Positions 24,965-33,550 of a DNA stretch of 64,000 nt are shown piece after piece. Positions within the stretch are counted from its first letter, which is position 1. Each line of letters starts with the position of its first letter. Under the pieces are notes generated by a model. The model did no database searches, was not told the origin of the DNA, and worked only from the letters and a program-made list of their open reading frames with translations. The DNA lies in NCBI RefSeq assembly GCF_005938385.1, contig NZ_VCRA01000029.1:1-64000 (forward strand), written 5' to 3'. The stretch comes from Paenibacillus mesophilus (GTDB taxonomy: Bacteria; Bacillota; Bacilli; Paenibacillales; NBRC-103111). The translations under genes and the position numbers were made by a program.

Positions 24965-27455
24965 ATTTCAATAGCGTCAGCGAGAAACGAGTCGTCCCTT
25001 GCGCAATAGATTGGCTTGTCGGATTGGCAAGATAGAAGGAGATGACGCCTTTGCTCTTCACATATCCGACGGCTGTTAATCCTTGCAGCGCAATATCGGT
25101 GCCGATCGTAACCGCGTCGCCGGGCACGGCTTCCGGATGGGAAATGTCGGACGATGCTTGCGTACTGCCTGCAGAGATGGCCGGGACGTTCCATGTATGG
25201 TTTACCGTCAGCAGGGGAACGCCTTCGGACAAGTTCGTATGATCCGCGCTGTAGACATTGCTGAGGCCGTTCGGGTCAGAACCGTTTCCATAAAAGGTCG
25301 GATTCGGCATGCCGAGGAAGCTGTTGCCGATAAGCCTCGGCCTTTCTACCAAACCTTCGAACAAGACCGTCCAGCCCCATCGCCACGTCATCCCCGATCC
25401 ATTTTTACCGACGAACCTGTTGTTGATGAGACGGATATTTGTAAAGCCGTCGTTCACGGCGGTAGTCATGTTCTGGGACGGATGACAGTAAAACAAGGTA
25501 TGGCTGTGGCTCATGCTGCTGTTGCGCACCTCCAGTCCATCGATCGCATTGATTTGGAACACATGCGAAGAAGCAATGGTAGGATGCAATCGGACCGATT
25601 CTATCACCGAATCGTGAAACTTCATCACCCTGGCATGATACGAACGGACACCTTCAAACGATATTTTGCTCCACAGGCAATGGCTCATAACGTGACTCAT
25701 CGAATCGATACCATAATGCTGCACGGAAGGGTCCGCCTTCAGGATCAGATCCTCAAATCGGCAATTAACGAGCGAGGCGGCATAATAAGTCGTTCCGTCC
25801 GTATGGGTAAACGTTTTCAACTTTCCGCTGCTATTGACAAGATGGCTCGCCTGCATATCCGGCGGAATCAGCACTTTTATACAAGCTTGCGAAGCCGGCG
25901 ATCCTGCGGCAATTTCCAACGTCGAACGTTGAAGCGTAACGCCATTTGCCTGCGGCAAGTAGGAATGCTCAAAGTATCGCCATTGACTGATGCCCCCGCT
26001 TTGCACTTGTTGTTTCGAGTCGTAATCGCCGTCGTAAGTCCATCCTGCCGAGTTGCGAACCAGAGTCGTATCGTCGCTGCCTTCCCGATAAAGGATGTAT
26101 GTCTTGCCGCTTTGGAAAACGACAGGTATTTGAGATACGATATGGCACCGGTCCACTACGGCATAACGGACCCGGTTGAATACTAAACCATTGATAGTAC
26201 CATGGAAATAACTGTCCGCGACATGCAAATGCTCGCTATACTCGTATTCGTCGCTGCTCCTCAGCCAAATCCCGGTCAAGTAGCCGCGCACATCCGCCCG
26301 TTCGATCTGAATGTAACGGCTCCCGTATCCGACGTTGATCCCCCGGGCGCCGAGCACCCCGTCGCTTGTCACCCTTATGTCACGGATGCTGCACTTGACA
26401 CCGTGTTTATATTCGAATCCAATCGTATTCACCTTGCCGATGCGGATTCTCCGATCGTGGATCGCGTAGCTCCAGTAGACGAGCGCACCATAAGTCACAT
26501 TTGCATTATCGTGAATGTGAACATTGTCCCAACTGCCGTCCGAGCAGAAAAAGGTGCGGATCGCATTGCCTGTAATCGGCAGCTGTCCGGCTGAGGTTTG
26601 AGCGAATGTGATGCGAAGATTGGAGTTGGAAAATCCGTCTACTTTGCGCATCGTGATGACCGCTCCTGTCCTTCTGGCAACGCAAATCTCGAGATTGGCT
26701 ATACCGACATTCGCAATGCGGTAGTCGTCACCGCCGTACTGCCGAGGGTCGAAATAATCGATGTTCTCGTAGTAGGGAAGGTTGCTGGCGTTCGTCATCC
26801 CAAGCCCGCCCCGATTGTCCCACACATGAATACAGCTATCACCCGCCCCCGGCTCCAGAAACAGCAGCTTGGAGTTGCCCTCGCCGCTCAAAAACACGTT
26901 GCTCCGCCGAATCGCCAATTGATTGCCGCGGATCGCATAGGTGCCATCCGGAAAGACAACCGTTCCGCCATCGGACGTATACGCGGCATCGATTGCATTC
27001 TGAATGGCTGCCGTATCGTCAGCTATGCCATCCCCTTTGGCGCCGAACCAGCCGACACGGAGCGTCCCGTCATACTTTCTCTTGAATCGGGCTCCGGAAA
27101 CGGACACGAGTACCGTGCCTGTATTATCCGCGGAAGTCGTATCCGCAGGATCGAAGCCGAAATGTCCTTCTTGGCCCGGATCGGTTACATAATAGATGTA
27201 GCGGGGATCCGGATCGGAGAGTTCCCTTAACTGCGCGATCGTTGCCGCCACGCAGCACCCCATATCCGTCAATGGACCGTTAGGAGCATACACGGCACCG
27301 GTGACGGAAGGCGCGTCGATCCAGACAAACGCCCTTCCCGCCGCACCGGCCACCCCCGCAGTCGCTACCCCCGCAGCGGTAACTCCTATCGATGACAGCA
27401 GCTTTCTTCGACTTAGCATTGGATACGATTCATTACTTTGTTTTTCCCGATTCAA
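24963..27455 (-). CDS. Tat-exported right-handed beta-helix protein (pectate lyase 3-like)
   Basis: An 830-residue protein. Residues 15-20 SRRKLL followed by a hydrophobic, Ala-rich stretch form a twin-arginine signal. From about residue 135, GWFGAKGDGIADDTAAIQ is the classic opening of the Pectate_lyase_3 superfamily, followed by GGTVVFPDGTY and many beta-helix turns. The superfamily includes polysaccharide lyases, GH28/GH55-type hydrolases and phage tailspikes; I cannot name catalytic residues. The start is TTG with GGGAGGAG upstream. It follows a solute-binding protein gene on the same strand after 59 bases, so they are probably one operon for a polysaccharide. Confidence 0.8.
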   Translation of the reverse strand: MNREKQSNESYPMLSRRKLLSSIGVTAAGVATAGVAGAAGRAFVWIDAPSVTGAVYAPNGPLTDMGCCVAATIAQLRELSDPDPRYIYYVTDPGQEGHFGFDPADTTSADNTGTVLVSVSGARFKRKYDGTLRVGWFGAKGDGIADDTAAIQNAIDAAYTSDGGTVVFPDGTYAIRGNQLAIRRSNVFLSGEGNSKLLFLEPGAGDSCIHVWDNRGGLGMTNASNLPYYENIDYFDPRQYGGDDYRIANVGIANLEICVARRTGAVITMRKVDGFSNSNLRITFAQTSAGQLPITGNAIRTFFCSDGSWDNVHIHDNANVTYGALVYWSYAIHDRRIRIGKVNTIGFEYKHGVKCSIRDIRVTSDGVLGARGINVGYGSRYIQIERADVRGYLTGIWLRSSDEYEYSEHLHVADSYFHGTINGLVFNRVRYAVVDRCHIVSQIPVVFQSGKTYILYREGSDDTTLVRNSAGWTYDGDYDSKQQVQSGGISQWRYFEHSYLPQANGVTLQRSTLEIAAGSPASQACIKVLIPPDMQASHLVNSSGKLKTFTHTDGTTYYAASLVNCRFEDLILKADPSVQHYGIDSMSHVMSHCLWSKISFEGVRSYHARVMKFHDSVIESVRLHPTIASSHVFQINAIDGLEVRNSSMSHSHTLFYCHPSQNMTTAVNDGFTNIRLINNRFVGKNGSGMTWRWGWTVLFEGLVERPRLIGNSFLGMPNPTFYGNGSDPNGLSNVYSADHTNLSEGVPLLTVNHTWNVPAISAGSTQASSDISHPEAVPGDAVTIGTDIALQGLTAVGYVKSKGVISFYLANPTSQSIAQGTTRFSLTLLK

Positions 27456-27514
27456 GACGATCTCCTCCCGGTTTATGATCGGCTTCCGCCCGAAGCGCAG
27501 GCGAACGCGAATAC

Positions 27515-28861
27515 TTATTTGTTCGCCGCCTCCAAAGCTTCGATCTGTTTGTTGGCCCGTTCTTCCGCCGCCTTTAACGCCGTATTGTAATCGCTTTTGC
27601 CCGTAACCATTTCGCTGAACGCGCTGTTCATTTCCGAGATGGCGATGCCGTTATATTTCGACATGTACGCAGGCGGCGCGAACGTTTCCGGCCGGAACGC
27701 CTGCAAATTTTTTCCTTTGTATTCCGGCGCATTTTGGGCGAAAGCTTGGCGAATTTCTTTGCTCTTCAGCACGGTCAAAATGCCGGCGCGCGATTTCTGC
27801 ATCTGGAATTCGTCCGACGCCAAGTAAGCCAGCGCTTTAAAGGCTTCCTCCTTATGCTCGCTCACGCTCGTCAAATAGAAGAACAGCGGCCACGATTGCG
27901 GTCCGACGCCGGGCGAATCTGTAAACGACGGGATTTGCGCGAAATCGTAGTTGATCCCTTCGAACGACAAATCCCCGATTCCGGTTCCGGATACCGGAAG
28001 CCACATCGCTAACCGCTGCTCCTTATGGAACAAGTTCCTCGTCGTTCCGCCGCCCAATTGATTGACCGTCACTTGGTTGCCCGGTATTTCATAGAAACGG
28101 AGCATATTGCCGATGTAGTCTTTCCATTTGGGGCTTGTAAAATCGGCTTTGCGCGTCGTCGGATGAATGAAGCCGAGCGAGAACGAATTGCGCAGCATTG
28201 CATCGACCGGCGAGATGATCGTGCCGTAATACTGGATACCGCCTTCGCTGCGGGATAACTTTTTGGTCGTCTCGTAAAGGTCGTCCCACGTCATCTTGTC
28301 GCTCGGATAGGCGACGCCGAACTTGTCGAACAAATCCTTGTTGTAAACGATCGGGGAAGCGGCGCCGTTGACGGGCATCCCGTACATCCCTCCGCCGGCC
28401 AGCTGCTTGGCGAGGGCGACGGTAGTCGGATCAATGCGCTCCAGGTCGAACTGATGTTTTTTGATAAAAGGCGTCATATCGAATTGCAGCTTGTTGTCCT
28501 CGATATTCGCGTAGAAGCCGGACAACGCCACGATGACGACGTCGAGCCGGGATTTAGCGGCGATCATTTCCTTAATAGGCGCGGCGCTCTTGGGCACGAA
28601 CGTAATTTTCATATGCGGATACTTTTTCTCGATCGCCTTGCCGTAATTCTCCATGAAGTTTTCGGCGCTCCAGCCGAAGGTTGCATCTTTTAATACTAGC
28701 TCGACCGGCTCCGGCGGTTTGGCGGCATCTTGGCCGACCGGTCCGGCACCGCCGCCGCTTCCTTTCTCGTCCGCCTTTCCATTGTTGCCCCCGCAGGCCG
28801 ATGCCAGCATCGCCATAGCTAACGCGGTCGCCAGCGCTTTATAATTCCTTGCGCGCTTCAT
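27515..28861 (-). CDS. extracellular solute-binding lipoprotein
   Basis: A 448-residue lipoprotein; lipobox LASAC places the lipidated Cys at 23, followed by a Gly/Asn-rich linker. The fold is a family-1 solute-binding protein with the shared block YNKDLFDKFGVAYPSDKMTW and a C-terminal EERANKQIEAL helix. It probably binds a sugar oligomer produced or handled by the beta-helix protein encoded next. No permease genes are nearby. AAAGGGG lies 7 bases before the ATG; a cre-like site is just upstream. Confidence 0.9.
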   Translation of the reverse strand: MKRARNYKALATALAMAMLASACGGNNGKADEKGSGGGAGPVGQDAAKPPEPVELVLKDATFGWSAENFMENYGKAIEKKYPHMKITFVPKSAAPIKEMIAAKSRLDVVIVALSGFYANIEDNKLQFDMTPFIKKHQFDLERIDPTTVALAKQLAGGGMYGMPVNGAASPIVYNKDLFDKFGVAYPSDKMTWDDLYETTKKLSRSEGGIQYYGTIISPVDAMLRNSFSLGFIHPTTRKADFTSPKWKDYIGNMLRFYEIPGNQVTVNQLGGGTTRNLFHKEQRLAMWLPVSGTGIGDLSFEGINYDFAQIPSFTDSPGVGPQSWPLFFYLTSVSEHKEEAFKALAYLASDEFQMQKSRAGILTVLKSKEIRQAFAQNAPEYKGKNLQAFRPETFAPPAYMSKYNGIAISEMNSAFSEMVTGKSDYNTALKAAEERANKQIEALEAANK

Positions 28862-29209
28862 TTTCTAGCCCCTTTCCTATTCGTGAGGTTGGTTACGCTT
28901 TCATTGTCTACTATTGACGGGTGATGTGAACAGGGCAAATTTTTTGACAATCGTGCCGAATTTTTGTCAGCGGGCTTTGTTCTTTGGCCGCTGCGCAAAG
29001 ATACGGCCTGACGGTCGAAAAAATGGTATCGCGATCGCAAATAATCGGAATCCATCATAACGATTTGGCATATTCAGGTCCAGCCCCGGGGTGGACAATG
29101 AAAAAGCACCGCGTAAACGAAACAGGAAAGGGGGCGCGATGTATGAACGACGCGGAGCGATTGGATGAGGAGGAAACAAAAGAAAAGAAGAAAGGGGTGT
29201 TTGCGGCGT
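28862..29209. other. Intergenic region of two divergent operons
   Basis: This 348-base gap holds, on the minus strand, a cre-like element and the ribosome binding site of the binding-protein gene. On the plus strand a strong binding site (AGGAAAGGGGG, 29123-29134) precedes an ATG at 29143 that opens a 43-codon frame (to 29274) overlapping the next gene. I see no clear -35/-10 pair for either side. Confidence 0.4.
28890..28903 (-). promoter_or_regulatory. cre-like catabolite element
   Basis: TGAAAGCGTAACCA on the minus strand matches the CcpA consensus TGWAANCGNTNWCA at 12 of 14 positions, about 30 bases upstream of the binding-protein start. Confidence 0.45.
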
Positions 29210-31057
29210 ATGAACAATCAAGAGATGCAATCCGAATCCGGATTGTGCTGCCACGGTACCCCCGTACAGGCTGACGAGGGGAGAACCGCTGCGATTTGTA
29301 CGAATAATCGGGGAGATACGCGACTCGTAATCGCCGCGCGCGGTTACGCGGTGATTGTCGATCCGCAGGAGGGGACCAGCAAGCAAGTCCACTTTCCGGC
29401 AAACAACAAAGATTATCCGTACGCCAGCTTAAGCAGCCGCAGCGGCATGTTTTATGTGGGGGCGGGAAACTTGCTGATGGCGCTGGACCCGTTCGCAGGC
29501 CGCTTCGTCGATTGCTGCGAGGCGGGGCATTCCGGAGAGGCAGTCGGATTCAGCTTGGCGGAAGATTCGGGCGGTACCATCTATGCGGCCTCCTACCCGA
29601 CATGCCGGTTGCATGAATACGTGCCAAGCTCGCGGACTTTGACGGAGCTTGGTCGGCTCGACGTTCAAGAGGATTACCCGTTTCATCTGGCGGTGGACCG
29701 AGATGGATGGGTCTATGCCGGAATCGGCACGGAACGGTGCGTCATCTCCGCTCGCGACCCGGAGAATGGCGAAGTCCGCTTATTGGTTGTCGGAGAGGAT
29801 CGCGTAAGCGGCAAGGGCATCGTGAGGCTCGGGTCCGATGGCGAGGTATATGGTCGACTGGCGCCATCTTCGATTTCCGAGCCGCAGCCGTGGTTTCGCT
29901 TGAAGCGGGGAGCGGCGATCCCGATTTCGGATCGCGAGGTTGCCGATAGCGATTATACCGGCACGGGGTTCCAAACCGTGCATCGCCGTTTCCCCGCTCC
30001 ATGGCGTCTATTGCGCTATAGCTTGCCGGACAAGGAAGCGGTCGTGATGAACGAAACATGCGGTCGGGAGCTTCTGCTTCCGTTGTCTTATGAATCGGAA
30101 GGGGCTGATCTGTCCCCTCTTGCAGCCGGACCGGACGGTAACCTATACGGCACTTCCAATCATCCGCTGCATTTGTACCGTTACGATCCGCAAGCGGATG
30201 TCCTGCAAGATCTGGGGGGAAGATGGACCGAGAAAAACGGAAATATTTGCGCTTATGCGATACAGGGAAATTGGATCGCCGGTGCCGCCTACGCAGGCGG
30301 GCATGTGTTTATCATCGATACGTCCCGTCCCTTTCATCAGGAACCCGGGGAAGCGGAAAACCCGAGGCTGGTCGCCTCCGTGCCTGAAATTTACCGTCCT
30401 CGCTGCGCGTTGGCTCATCCGGATGGGGAGCATGTGATTTTCGGCGGATACGGGAATTATGGTGTGGTCGGAGGAGGATTGTACATTCGCAACCTGGCCG
30501 ACAGAACCGAACAAGTGCTGACGCCCGACCGCCTGATTCGGCATCACAGTACGATGTGCATCGTCCCGTTGCCGGGCGGCGATCTTCTATGCGGTACGAG
30601 CGTCGAGGCTCCGGGCGGCGGCAAACCGAAAGATACGGAAGGGCGGCTTTACCGGTTGGACTGGCGAACCAAAGAAGTCGTTTATAGCGAGGCGCCTATT
30701 CCGGGAGCGCGCGAGATCGCTTTGATGGAGATAGACTCGGCGGGCTTGGTGCATGCCTTTACCGATAAGCTCTATTTCGTCTATGACCCGCAAGCCCGTC
30801 GTGTTCTCCGACAGGAAGAAATCGCCGCTTTGGGCGGATTGGTGCGGCAAGGACTCGTCAAGAGCGAGGCGGGCCGGATCTACGGTTTACGCGGGCAGGC
30901 GATCTTTACAATCGATACGGATACGTGCAGACTGGTGTGCTTGCTCAAGCCGCCTCATAAGATCACTTCCGGGCTCGCCCTGCTGAACGACCGCCTGTAT
31001 TATGCCAGCGGGAAGCAACTATGGAGCATGCGGCTGGGGGCGTCCGAGCACACCTGA
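29210..31057 (+). CDS. beta-propeller-type repeat protein
   Basis: A 615-residue protein made of repeats of the kind found in PQQ/YVTN or kelch-like propellers: SSRSGMFYVGAGNLLMALDP, LAVDRDGWVYAGIGTER, LAAGPDGNLYGTSNHPLHLY, LAHPDGEHVIFGGYGNYG, LALLNDRLYYASGKQLW. No signal peptide is visible, so it is probably cytoplasmic. The catalytic role, if any, is unknown; oligogalacturonide or rhamnogalacturonan lyases also use propellers, but I see no decisive motif. The start at 29210 has AAAGGGG 12 bases upstream; an alternative ATG at 29165 has a weaker site. First gene of a three-gene operon. Confidence 0.7.
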   Translation: MNNQEMQSESGLCCHGTPVQADEGRTAAICTNNRGDTRLVIAARGYAVIVDPQEGTSKQVHFPANNKDYPYASLSSRSGMFYVGAGNLLMALDPFAGRFVDCCEAGHSGEAVGFSLAEDSGGTIYAASYPTCRLHEYVPSSRTLTELGRLDVQEDYPFHLAVDRDGWVYAGIGTERCVISARDPENGEVRLLVVGEDRVSGKGIVRLGSDGEVYGRLAPSSISEPQPWFRLKRGAAIPISDREVADSDYTGTGFQTVHRRFPAPWRLLRYSLPDKEAVVMNETCGRELLLPLSYESEGADLSPLAAGPDGNLYGTSNHPLHLYRYDPQADVLQDLGGRWTEKNGNICAYAIQGNWIAGAAYAGGHVFIIDTSRPFHQEPGEAENPRLVASVPEIYRPRCALAHPDGEHVIFGGYGNYGVVGGGLYIRNLADRTEQVLTPDRLIRHHSTMCIVPLPGGDLLCGTSVEAPGGGKPKDTEGRLYRLDWRTKEVVYSEAPIPGAREIALMEIDSAGLVHAFTDKLYFVYDPQARRVLRQEEIAALGGLVRQGLVKSEAGRIYGLRGQAIFTIDTDTCRLVCLLKPPHKITSGLALLNDRLYYASGKQLWSMRLGASEHT

Positions 31058-31074
31058 GTGGAGGGGATGCATGT

Positions 31075-32100
31075 ATGGTTTATGTACTGCAGCAATTAAA
31101 TGACAATGGAGTACCGCCGTTGCTGGCAGACGCTGCTTCAGCGGAGCAGTGGCGGATTAAGCGGGAAGGGATTCGGCGTATTTGGATGGAGTATGTGGGA
31201 GAGCATCCGAATCGGCAGCCTACCGGATATGAAGTGCTGTCGAAGGTGGAGTTTGCCGACCATTCGCGGCTTCATATCCGCTACGGAACCACAAACGGAG
31301 ATGAGGTCACCGCTTATCTTCTTCTGCCAAGCGACCGGCGAGCCGGGCCGCTTCCGGCGGTATTGGCGCTTCATCCGACGATCGGGAACGGCAAGGAGGA
31401 CACCGCGACATTTCAAGGGCGCAGCAATCGGCGATATGGGTTTGAACTTGCGCAGCGCGGATATGTCGTGCTTGCGCCGGATACGATTACTGCAGGCGAG
31501 CGGGCCTCCTCGCTGTCGGAAGCCTATCGTACGGCGGCATTTTACGAAAGCAACCCGGGCTGGACGGCTGTCGGCAAGATGCTGATCGATCATCTGTATG
31601 GCGTCGATTTGCTGTGCGCTTTGCCCGAGGTGGACCCGGGGCGGATCGGGGCGATCGGACATTCTCTCGGCGGTTATAATAGCTTCTTTCTGGCCGGTCT
31701 GGACGATCGGATCCGGGCCTTCGTCAGCAGCTGCGGTTTTTGCACCTTCGCGGGCGATCCGACACCGAATCGATGGGGGGAACGGGATTGGTTCTCGCAT
31801 ATTCCCCGCCTGACCGAAGATTTGAACAGAGGCGAAGTCCCTTTCGAATTTCACGAGATTGCCGCGCTAGCCGCGCCAATCCCGGCATTTTACTATAGCG
31901 GCCAGCAGGATCCGATTTTTCCGAATTGGCAGTCGTACTCGCAAGGAATGGATCGGTTGTTCGAGCTGTACCGGTTGTTGGACAAGGCCGATTCCTTTCA
32001 TTATGTGATGACAAACGGCGGACATGATTTTCCCGGCGCTGTTCGGCAGATGGCATATGCCTTCTTGGACAGGCATTTGGGAAAAGAGCAAACCTACTAA
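31075..32100 (+). CDS. alpha/beta-hydrolase (dienelactone hydrolase / acetyl-esterase-like)
   Basis: A 341-residue hydrolase. Visible are VLALHPTIGNGKED (oxyanion side), VVLAPDTITAGER, nucleophile elbow GHSLGGYN, YYSGQQDPIFPNW carrying the acid and NGGHDFPGAVR with the catalytic His. It resembles the hydrolase at 18394 in layout. The ATG at 31075 has GGAGGGG 7 bases upstream. It lies 17 bases after the propeller gene and 22 bases before the binding-protein gene, so all three should be co-transcribed. Confidence 0.85.
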   Translation: MVYVLQQLNDNGVPPLLADAASAEQWRIKREGIRRIWMEYVGEHPNRQPTGYEVLSKVEFADHSRLHIRYGTTNGDEVTAYLLLPSDRRAGPLPAVLALHPTIGNGKEDTATFQGRSNRRYGFELAQRGYVVLAPDTITAGERASSLSEAYRTAAFYESNPGWTAVGKMLIDHLYGVDLLCALPEVDPGRIGAIGHSLGGYNSFFLAGLDDRIRAFVSSCGFCTFAGDPTPNRWGERDWFSHIPRLTEDLNRGEVPFEFHEIAALAAPIPAFYYSGQQDPIFPNWQSYSQGMDRLFELYRLLDKADSFHYVMTNGGHDFPGAVRQMAYAFLDRHLGKEQTY

Positions 32101-32122
32101 ATGGAAAGAGGGTCGATTCCGA

Positions 32123-33463
32123 ATGTATAAGTATAAGAAGCTGTTCCATTGTCTGATCGGTTCGTCGTTAGTCGTTCTGCTTGCCGCTTGCGGCGACGGA
32201 GGCGGTGGTCCGGACCAAACCGTCGGGCAGAAGCCCGCGGACAAAGCGGAGAAGCCTCCCGAACCGGTCGAATTGAAAATCCATGCCTCCGGAGTAGCGG
32301 AACAGGAGTTCAATACCCGCTTCAAAGACGTGCTGCGCAAAAAGTATCCGCACATCACGATCACCTGGCTGCCGTCCAGCGGAGCTTCGAACTCGGTTGC
32401 CGAGTACGTTGCCCGCGGCGAGATTCCCGATATTATACGCAATATTTCCAGCACGATCCGCACCAACTACTTGGATCTTGGGCTCGGATACGACCTGAAC
32501 GAGATGGTCAAGAAATATAAGTACGATTTGACCCGCTTCAATCCGATCTTTATTGACGGCTTGAAAAATTTGACTTCGCCAAACGGAGAGCTGTACGGCC
32601 TCCCGGTTTCGCCGTTCTTTTCGCGGGTACTGTATTACAACAAAGATTTGTTCGACAAATTCGGCCAGCCTTACTTGAAAGACGGCATGACCTGGGACGA
32701 AGTATACGACGCGGCCCGCAAGATGACCCGCGTGGAGAACGGAGTCGTTTACCGCGGGTTCAGCGCCAATGTCAGCTCTTTATTGACGTACAATGAATAT
32801 TCTCTCTCTACTTTGGACCCGGCCAAGGACGATCTGTCGAGCTTCGAGACGTGGAAAAAAATATTTGACAACTATATGCGGTTTTATCAAATACCGAACA
32901 ATACGATCGGGAAAACGGTAGCCGAGGAAAGCACCATGTTCCAGAAAGGGACGGTCGCCATTCATTCCGACATTTACTCGCCGTATCTCAACTTGAGCAT
33001 GCTTCCCAATTGGGACATGGCATCGATCCCGATCATCGCCGGGGCGCCCAAAAAAATCGGCATATTCCCGCCCGGGTATTTGCTCATTACGAAGCAAAGC
33101 AAGCATAAGGACGAAGCGTTCAAGGTCATCATGGAATTGCTCGGCGACGACGTTCAGATGAACGATTCCCGCAACGGATTTTTGCCGACGTTGGCCGACA
33201 AAAGCATATTGAGCGTTTTGAGCCAGAACAGCGACGCGTTCAAAGGCAAGAATATGAAAGCCGTCAGCTACTACGAATTCGCTCCGCTCCGTCCGGCACG
33301 CGCGAAAGGGATGACCGTTATCGATACGAATACGGCGGACGCCCTGCTGCGGGATGCATTCATGAATTCGGCGCTCGGCAACGAGGACGTCAATTCGGCA
33401 TTAAGGAAAACGGACGAGCTGCTGCGCAAAGAAGTGGAGAAGGAGAAAAGCAAGACAAAGTGA
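32123..33463 (+). CDS. extracellular solute-binding lipoprotein
   Basis: A 446-residue lipoprotein with lipobox LLAAC (Cys23) and a Gly-rich linker. It is a family-1 solute-binding fold carrying YNKDLFDKFGQPYLKDGMTW. Third gene of the propeller-hydrolase operon; again no permease or ATPase is encoded nearby. AAAGAGGG lies 10 bases before the ATG at 32123. A large membrane AraC regulator is convergent downstream and is a candidate regulator. Confidence 0.9.
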   Translation: MYKYKKLFHCLIGSSLVVLLAACGDGGGGPDQTVGQKPADKAEKPPEPVELKIHASGVAEQEFNTRFKDVLRKKYPHITITWLPSSGASNSVAEYVARGEIPDIIRNISSTIRTNYLDLGLGYDLNEMVKKYKYDLTRFNPIFIDGLKNLTSPNGELYGLPVSPFFSRVLYYNKDLFDKFGQPYLKDGMTWDEVYDAARKMTRVENGVVYRGFSANVSSLLTYNEYSLSTLDPAKDDLSSFETWKKIFDNYMRFYQIPNNTIGKTVAEESTMFQKGTVAIHSDIYSPYLNLSMLPNWDMASIPIIAGAPKKIGIFPPGYLLITKQSKHKDEAFKVIMELLGDDVQMNDSRNGFLPTLADKSILSVLSQNSDAFKGKNMKAVSYYEFAPLRPARAKGMTVIDTNTADALLRDAFMNSALGNEDVNSALRKTDELLRKEVEKEKSKTK

Positions 33464-33493
33464 ACGGCGTTTCTATTGGACGAAAATGAAAAT

Positions 33494-33523
33494 AGGGGCT
33501 GTCCCGATAAAGGGGCAGCCCCT
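33494..33523. terminator. GGGGCTGTCCC-type hairpin
   Basis: AGGGGCTGTCCC (33494-33505) pairs with GGGGCAGCCCCT (33512-33523), with one wobble and a six-base loop, followed by TGTT. It separates the convergent binding-protein and AraC genes and resembles 18347-18372. Confidence 0.7.
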
Positions 33524-33550
33524 TGTTCCGCGTCAATCGGCGCATGGGCT

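Noticed and set aside
25083..27230. Plus-strand frames (367, 130 and 210 codons) opposite the beta-helix gene at 24963
   Set aside because: The minus-strand gene has a Tat signal, a superfamily motif and a ribosome binding site; the opposite frames have none of these.
29143..29274. 43-codon frame overlapping the start of the beta-propeller gene
   Set aside because: It has a strong binding site, but it overlaps a longer coding frame and shows no recognised sequence. It might be a leader peptide, not a supported gene.
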